A stretch of DNA of 9,098 bases, taken from contig NZ_CANCLE010000155.1 in the NCBI RefSeq assembly GCF_947378715.1, positions 1 to 9,098 on the forward strand. Reading direction: 5' to 3'. The stretch is from Phenylobacterium aquaticum. Lineage in GTDB: Bacteria; Pseudomonadota; Alphaproteobacteria; Caulobacterales; Caulobacteraceae. The notes below the pieces were generated by a model. The model was not told where the DNA came from. It made no database searches and worked only from the letters and a program-made list of their open reading frames with translations. This document shows, one piece after another, positions 6,464 to 9,098 of the stretch; position 1 is the stretch's first letter; each line of letters begins with the position of its first letter. The position numbers and the translations under genes were made by a program.

Positions 6464-6621
6464 ACACGGCCCGGATCCTTGATGAGTGCGGCGGCAACTG
6501 GTCGCAACAGCGTCAGACTGACAACTGTACAAATTTGATCACTCCCGATTGGGGTCAGGCCTGTGCAGGCTGGACACAGCCCCCAGGGCGGTTGCAAAGC
6601 TCAGCTGTGCAGCGATTGGCC
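6464..6621 (+). promoter_or_regulatory. Probable promoter region of the two-domain regulator
   Basis: This stretch has no gene. Its AT content rises around 6515-6545, the only AT-rich part of the gap, which makes it the likely promoter core. It contains the small dyads GTCA-N3-TGAC (6511-6521) and CCTG-N2-CAGG (6560-6569). I cannot fix a -35/-10 pair. Frames that run through this region from hisE onward show no protein-like content. Confidence 0.35.
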
Positions 6622-7536
6622 GTGAACGACCCCAAGGATGCGACCGGCCTGGCCCTTTGGCGGGACCCGGGCGAAGATCCCTCGCGGTTGCTTGGGCGGA
6701 TGGCGGCTCACCCGGCTTTCCCCAACGCCGCCCGGACCCTGGCCCGGGCCATGCTCGAGCTTGGCGAGACCGACCGCGACCTCGACAGCCTGTTCAAGGA
6801 CGCCGGCCGCTACGCCGCCACCCTGTGGGCGCTCTATCTGCATGCCGGCGACGACCTGACCCTGCCTCGGCTGAAGGTGATCTGCGCCCGTACCGGGCTG
6901 CTCAGTCCCGGCCGCGCCAGGGCCCTGCTGCAGCTCCTGGAGCATCTGGGCTTCGTCGAGCGCCAGCCGGCGGCGCCGGGCGGCGTGGTCCCCTATCGGG
7001 CCACCCCTCGCTTCCTCGCCGCCTGGCGGGCCCATCTGTACGCCGCCCTGGCCGCCGCAGCCCGGGTCGAGCCGGACGCCGTCCGGGTGCTCGACCGGTT
7101 CGCGGACCCTGGGGTGCTGCGCCTCTTCCTGCGCCACCATGCCGAGGGGCTGTTGGCGGCCCTGGAAGGCGACCGTCACGGCGAGGCCTCGGCCGAGGCG
7201 CCGGTTTTCCAGGTGTTCTTCCACCCCTATGCCGGCAGCCAGATCCTCTGGACCCTGATGACCCAAGGTGAGGGCGAGGCCTTCCCCCCGGTCCGCGCCG
7301 GTCCGCTCTCGGTCTCGGCCCTGTCGCGGCGCTTCGGCGTCTCGCGCATCCACATCAACCGCATCTTCCAGGAGGCGGCCCGCGCCGGCCTGGCCGAGCT
7401 CGGCGCCGACGGCGTCGTGACCCTGACCGGGCCAGCCCGCGACCAACTGCGGCGGATCTACGCCACCCAACTCATCCAGCTTCTGGCCGCCGCCGCCCGC
7501 ACCGCCGAGCAGCTGGACATGGCCGCGCCGACCTAA
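6622..7536 (+). CDS. Putative transcriptional regulator with two helix-turn-helix-like segments
   Basis: The product is about 304 residues and has no signal peptide or membrane segment. Two regions look DNA-binding. Residues 64-120 (YAATLWALYLHAG, then LKVICARTGLLSPGRARALLQLLEHLGFVER) read like a MarR-type winged helix. Residues 228-262 (PLSVSALSRRFGVSRIHINRIFQEAARAGL) are a clearer helix-turn-helix followed by a wing-like VVTLTG strand. Between them is an alpha-helical segment of about 100 residues that could be a sensor or dimerisation region. The open frame extends far upstream, but the protein-like part begins near 6600. GTG codons at 6607 and 6622 and an ATG at 6700 are all possible starts, and none has a strong ribosome site; I use 6622. 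I do not recognise a named family. The stop shares bases with the convergent desaturase stop. The target is unknown; the neighbouring desaturase operon is a possibility. Confidence 0.75.
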   Translation: MNDPKDATGLALWRDPGEDPSRLLGRMAAHPAFPNAARTLARAMLELGETDRDLDSLFKDAGRYAATLWALYLHAGDDLTLPRLKVICARTGLLSPGRARALLQLLEHLGFVERQPAAPGGVVPYRATPRFLAAWRAHLYAALAAAARVEPDAVRVLDRFADPGVLRLFLRHHAEGLLAALEGDRHGEASAEAPVFQVFFHPYAGSQILWTLMTQGEGEAFPPVRAGPLSVSALSRRFGVSRIHINRIFQEAARAGLAELGADGVVTLTGPARDQLRRIYATQLIQLLAAAARTAEQLDMAAPT

Positions 7537-8435
7537 AGCCCGGCCACGTCGCAGCCCCGCGCCGCCAGCACCGGCCGCAGCGCCCAATAGGCGGCCGGCG
7601 TCCGCATCAGCGGGATGCGCGGATAGAGGTGGTGAATGATGTGGAACTGCATGCCCATCGAGCCGAGGTTGCCGCCCACGCTGCGGAAACTGCGGGTGTC
7701 GCGATAGCGCCCGATCTGGGTCCCCGGATGGTGCGGCGCCCAGCTCAGATAGAACTGGATATAGGTCGTGCCGATCTGCTTGGGCAGCCACCAGACCAGG
7801 GCGGCGACCAGGGCGTGGCCGGTCCAGGCCATGGCGAACAGCACCCCCAGATAGACCAGCTGATAGACCACGGCGACCAGGCCGGCGACCTGCGCCTCCC
7901 GCGTGCCGATCCGCGCCAGGGTCGCGCCATAGGACTTGCCCGCCGCCGAGCCCGGCTGCCGCTGGGCGATCGACTTGAGGATCATGTGCCAGGGCCCCCG
8001 CGACTTCGTGCCGATGTCGGGGTCGAGCTCGGGATGGTTGGCGTGCTTGTGGTGTTCGTAGTGGGTCAGGCGCGCGACCCCATAGGGCAGCATCATCGGA
8101 ATGGTCGACAGGTGACCGACCAGCTCGTTCAGCCAGAACAGCGGCTCGCCCTCCCGGGCGATGATCCGGTGCTGGGCCTCATGGCTGGGCAGGTAGCACA
8201 GCATGACATTGGCCGTGGCGATCGGGAACGCCGCCCACAGCGGCAGGATCCCCATCAAGGTCAGGGGCCACAGGCTGAGCCAGACCGCGAAATTCCCCAG
8301 GCCCCAGGCGATCGAGCCCCAGGGCAGGCCGCCCATGAACCGCTCGGCGATCGCCTTCTCCAGCTTCATCAGCTCGGGGCTGGTCAGGGCGGAGAGATCG
8401 CGACCCTCGCAGGTCGCCCCGGCGCTCATATCCAT
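7533..8435 (-). CDS. Membrane fatty-acid desaturase/hydroxylase family protein, possibly CrtR-like beta-carotene hydroxylase
   Basis: This 300-residue integral membrane protein belongs to the di-iron desaturase/hydroxylase superfamily. The three histidine boxes are intact: HEAQH (H85-H89), HYEHH (H125, H128, H129, with further His at 131 and 134) and HIIHH (H265, H268, H269). An additional HH at 235-236 lies in SWAPHHPG. Hydrophobic spans are at about residues 39-80 (two passes), 103-120 and 183-216. Such enzymes use O2 and electrons to desaturate or hydroxylate lipids. The C-terminal block HHLYPRIPLMRTPAAYWALRP and the PHHPG segment resemble CrtR-type carotene hydroxylases, so a carotenoid substrate is possible. 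No carotenoid genes are nearby, and an acyl-lipid substrate is equally open. GGAG sits about 6 nt before the ATG at 8435, and the start overlaps the upstream small membrane gene by 10 nt. The end overlaps the convergent regulator by 4 nt. Confidence 0.9.
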   Translation of the reverse strand: MDMSAGATCEGRDLSALTSPELMKLEKAIAERFMGGLPWGSIAWGLGNFAVWLSLWPLTLMGILPLWAAFPIATANVMLCYLPSHEAQHRIIAREGEPLFWLNELVGHLSTIPMMLPYGVARLTHYEHHKHANHPELDPDIGTKSRGPWHMILKSIAQRQPGSAAGKSYGATLARIGTREAQVAGLVAVVYQLVYLGVLFAMAWTGHALVAALVWWLPKQIGTTYIQFYLSWAPHHPGTQIGRYRDTRSFRSVGGNLGSMGMQFHIIHHLYPRIPLMRTPAAYWALRPVLAARGCDVAGL

Positions 8436-8623
8436 CGCCCGCTCCAGTTCGCGAAAGCGCCCCAGCCGCCGCCGACCGCCAGGCCGAGATAGAGGGCGGG
8501 CACGCCGAACGGCGCCGGCTGGTGCAGGGCGACCAGGCTCTCGGCGATCACCGGGCCCAGGAATCCGATCCCGAACAGGAACGGCATGAACCGAAACAAC
8601 GGTCCCAGCACCTTCTGCAACAT
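8426..8623 (-). CDS. Small two-helix membrane protein, first gene of the desaturase operon
   Basis: This is a 65-residue protein with two hydrophobic segments, about residues 8-33 (FMPFLFGIGFLGPVIAESLV) and 40-58 (GVPALYLGLAVGGGWGAFA), joined by a short loop ALHQPAPF. The start is well supported by GGGAGGA 3-4 nt or more before the ATG at 8623. Its last codons overlap the desaturase start by 10 nt, which implies coupled translation and a shared role. It is too short to be an enzyme. A partner or stabilising subunit of the desaturase is a reasonable guess but is not shown. I do not recognise the family. Confidence 0.75.
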   Translation of the reverse strand: MLQKVLGPLFRFMPFLFGIGFLGPVIAESLVALHQPAPFGVPALYLGLAVGGGWGAFANWSGRWI

Positions 8624-8654
8624 GGCGTCCTCCCGCCCAGGGCCTTCCCCGGCC

Positions 8655-8691
8655 CTAGCGTCAACATAAAGATGACGCTAGCGTCATCTTT
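8655..8691. promoter_or_regulatory. Perfect 24-bp palindromic operator with an extra half-site
   Basis: Positions 8668-8691 are a perfect 24-bp palindrome whose half is AAAGATGACGCT; the core is TGACGCTAGCGTCA. A third half-site, TAGCGTCA at 8656-8663, forms a second inverted pair with the palindrome's left half (arms CTAGCGTCA 8655-8663 and TGACGCTAG 8673-8681). The two dyad centres are about 11.5 bp apart, roughly one helical turn. The element lies 32-68 bp upstream of the small membrane gene's start, and on the minus strand a TTGCAA (8697-8692) abuts it as a possible -35. TGAC...GTCA palindromes of this kind are typical TetR-family operators. I infer that it represses the desaturase operon; the repressor gene is not identified. 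Confidence 0.75.
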
Positions 8692-8726
8692 TGCAAGCGC
8701 CAAATTGCAACCTGCCCCCACCGCTC

Positions 8727-8746
8727 ATCCCCGCGAAGGCGGGGAT
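8727..8746. repeat. REP-like hairpin (ATCCCCGC-GAAG-GCGGGGAT)
   Basis: An 8-bp perfect stem with a GAAG loop. The surrounding sequence, which translates as IPAKAGIQ, matches a dispersed palindromic repeat I recognise from intergenic regions of many proteobacteria. It lies in the gene-free right end, just before the CACGAA-repeat element. It is probably a short extragenic palindromic repeat, mobilised or copied elsewhere in the genome. Confidence 0.75.
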
Positions 8747-8758
8747 CCAAGCGGCCTC

Positions 8759-9064
8759 AAGAATTCTGACCACGAACCTCACGAACTTCACGAACGTGCG
8801 GCGCCCCGCACCCCCACGCCAGCGGGGCGCCCTGCCGCCGCAAGAAATTTGGCCACGAAAAACACGAAAGGCACGAACTGCGCCGACCAACGCCCCGCCA
8901 GAGCCCATATCCCAGCGTGCTCGCCGACCATCCGCTCCCAGCGCCACCCGTTTGTGCTATTTGTGTTTTTCGTGGTCGAATTCTTCCTGGTTTCGACTCA
9001 CGCCGATCCAGGCCACCCTAGGCTCCGCCCCGTTCGTGTGGTTCGTGAGGTTCGTGGTTCAAAC
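8759..9064. mobile_element. Nested inverted-repeat element built of four CACGAA-rich units (+ + - -)
   Basis: Four degenerate copies of a unit of about 35 bp, with consensus roughly AAGAATT-N-GACCACGAA followed by two more CACGAA blocks, occur at about 8759-8796 (+), 8842-8878 (+), 8951-8985 (-) and 9031-9064 (-). The outer pair shares ACCACGAACCTCACGAAC (8769-8786) as an exact reverse complement of 9041-9058; with the neighbouring block the arms match at 26 of 28 positions. The inner pair shares CCACGAAAAACAC (8853-8865) with 8963-8975. The whole is a nested palindrome of about 300 bp without a transposase. The units resemble CACGAA-type intergenic repeats seen in many bacteria. A non-autonomous mobile element is one reading; two insertions of a repeat pair is another. 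No target-site duplication was identified. Confidence 0.6.
8800..8831. repeat. 10-bp GC inverted repeat between repeat units
   Basis: GGCGCCCCGC (8800-8809) is an exact reverse complement of GCGGGGCGCC (8822-8831), with a 12-nt loop. It lies between the first two units of the nested repeat element and would form a very stable hairpin in DNA or RNA. It has no counterpart between the two right-hand units, so it is not part of the symmetry of the larger element. Confidence 0.6.
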
Positions 9065-9076
9065 CTTCAACCGCCC

Positions 9077-9098
9077 ATGACCGACCCCCAGCGCCTCG
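9077..9098 (+). CDS. Possible 5' end of a gene running off the right edge
   Basis: An ATG at 9077 opens M-T-D-P-Q-R-L to the end of the window. The residues are plausible for a protein start, and the position right after the repeat element fits a new gene. No ribosome binding site is visible upstream, and too few codons are present to judge composition. This is a weak call. Confidence 0.25.

Noticed and set aside
6124..6606. Upstream extension of the regulator frame back into hisE
   Set aside because: This part overlaps hisE, crosses three hairpins and has a Pro/Ser/Arg-rich translation without protein character. The protein-like part starts near 6607-6622.
6601..7791. A 396-codon antisense frame over the regulator and the desaturase end
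   Set aside because: It has the same shadow composition and conflicts with the regulator and the desaturase, both of which have real motifs.
8759..9064. CRISPR array
   Set aside because: The repeats are degenerate, only four in number, in both orientations and irregularly spaced, with no cas genes nearby.
8691..9080. A 129-codon open frame over the right-end repeats
   Set aside because: Its translation is just the REP-like hairpin (IPAKAGIQ) and the CACGAA repeats (TTNLTNFTN, FVWFVRFVV) read as protein; there is no ribosome site or domain.

Overview
The window reads as a high-GC alphaproteobacterial chromosome, most likely Caulobacterales (Caulobacter/Phenylobacterium type). The grounds are strong GC bias at third codon positions, GTG starts, a hisB-hisH-hisA-hisF-hisE cluster with monofunctional hisB, and the style of the hypothetical proteins. 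The genus is inferred from familiarity, not from a search. There is no tRNA, rRNA, CRISPR array, transposase or phage gene.

Layout. At 1-16 (minus) there may be the first codons of a gene running off the left edge. It is divergent from a LysR regulator (160-1098, plus), and the gap between them carries two inverted repeats. Two minus-strand genes follow: a small acidic hypothetical protein (1120-1407) and, upstream of it, a protein resembling the DUF6886 family (1456-2028). A divergent promoter region (2029-2141) separates these from a tight plus-strand operon: a PfkB-family adenosine kinase (2142-3131), then hisB, hisH, hisA, hisF and hisE (3135-6209). The junctions are +3 nt, +10 nt, a 4-nt GTGA overlap, +16 nt and a 1-nt TGATG overlap, so the six genes are probably co-transcribed and translationally coupled. 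HisB, HisH, HisA, HisF and HisE cover the HisE (PRA-PP hydrolysis), HisA, HisF/HisH and HisB steps of histidine synthesis. HisF/HisH also releases AICAR into purine synthesis, which gives a metabolic reason for a purine-nucleoside kinase at the head of the operon.

The 412-bp gap after hisE (6210-6621) is rich in inverted repeats: a 14-bp stem around a 55-nt loop, a 16-bp bulged hairpin and a 6-bp GC hairpin. It leads into a regulator with two apparent winged-helix segments (about 6622-7536). That gene converges on a membrane di-iron desaturase/hydroxylase gene (7533-8435, minus), and the four bases CTAA hold both stop codons. The desaturase is the second gene of a two-gene operon. The first gene encodes a 65-residue membrane protein (8426-8623), and upstream of it lies a perfect 24-bp palindrome plus a third half-site, which looks like the operator of a TetR-type repressor.

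The right end (8692-9076) holds no credible gene. It contains a REP-like hairpin and four degenerate copies of a CACGAA-rich repeat in the order + + - -, forming a nested inverted-repeat element of about 300 bp. A possible CDS start lies at 9077. Most of the window is housekeeping. The unusual content is the repeat element, the 24-bp operator, the structured gap after hisE and the unclassified two-domain regulator.
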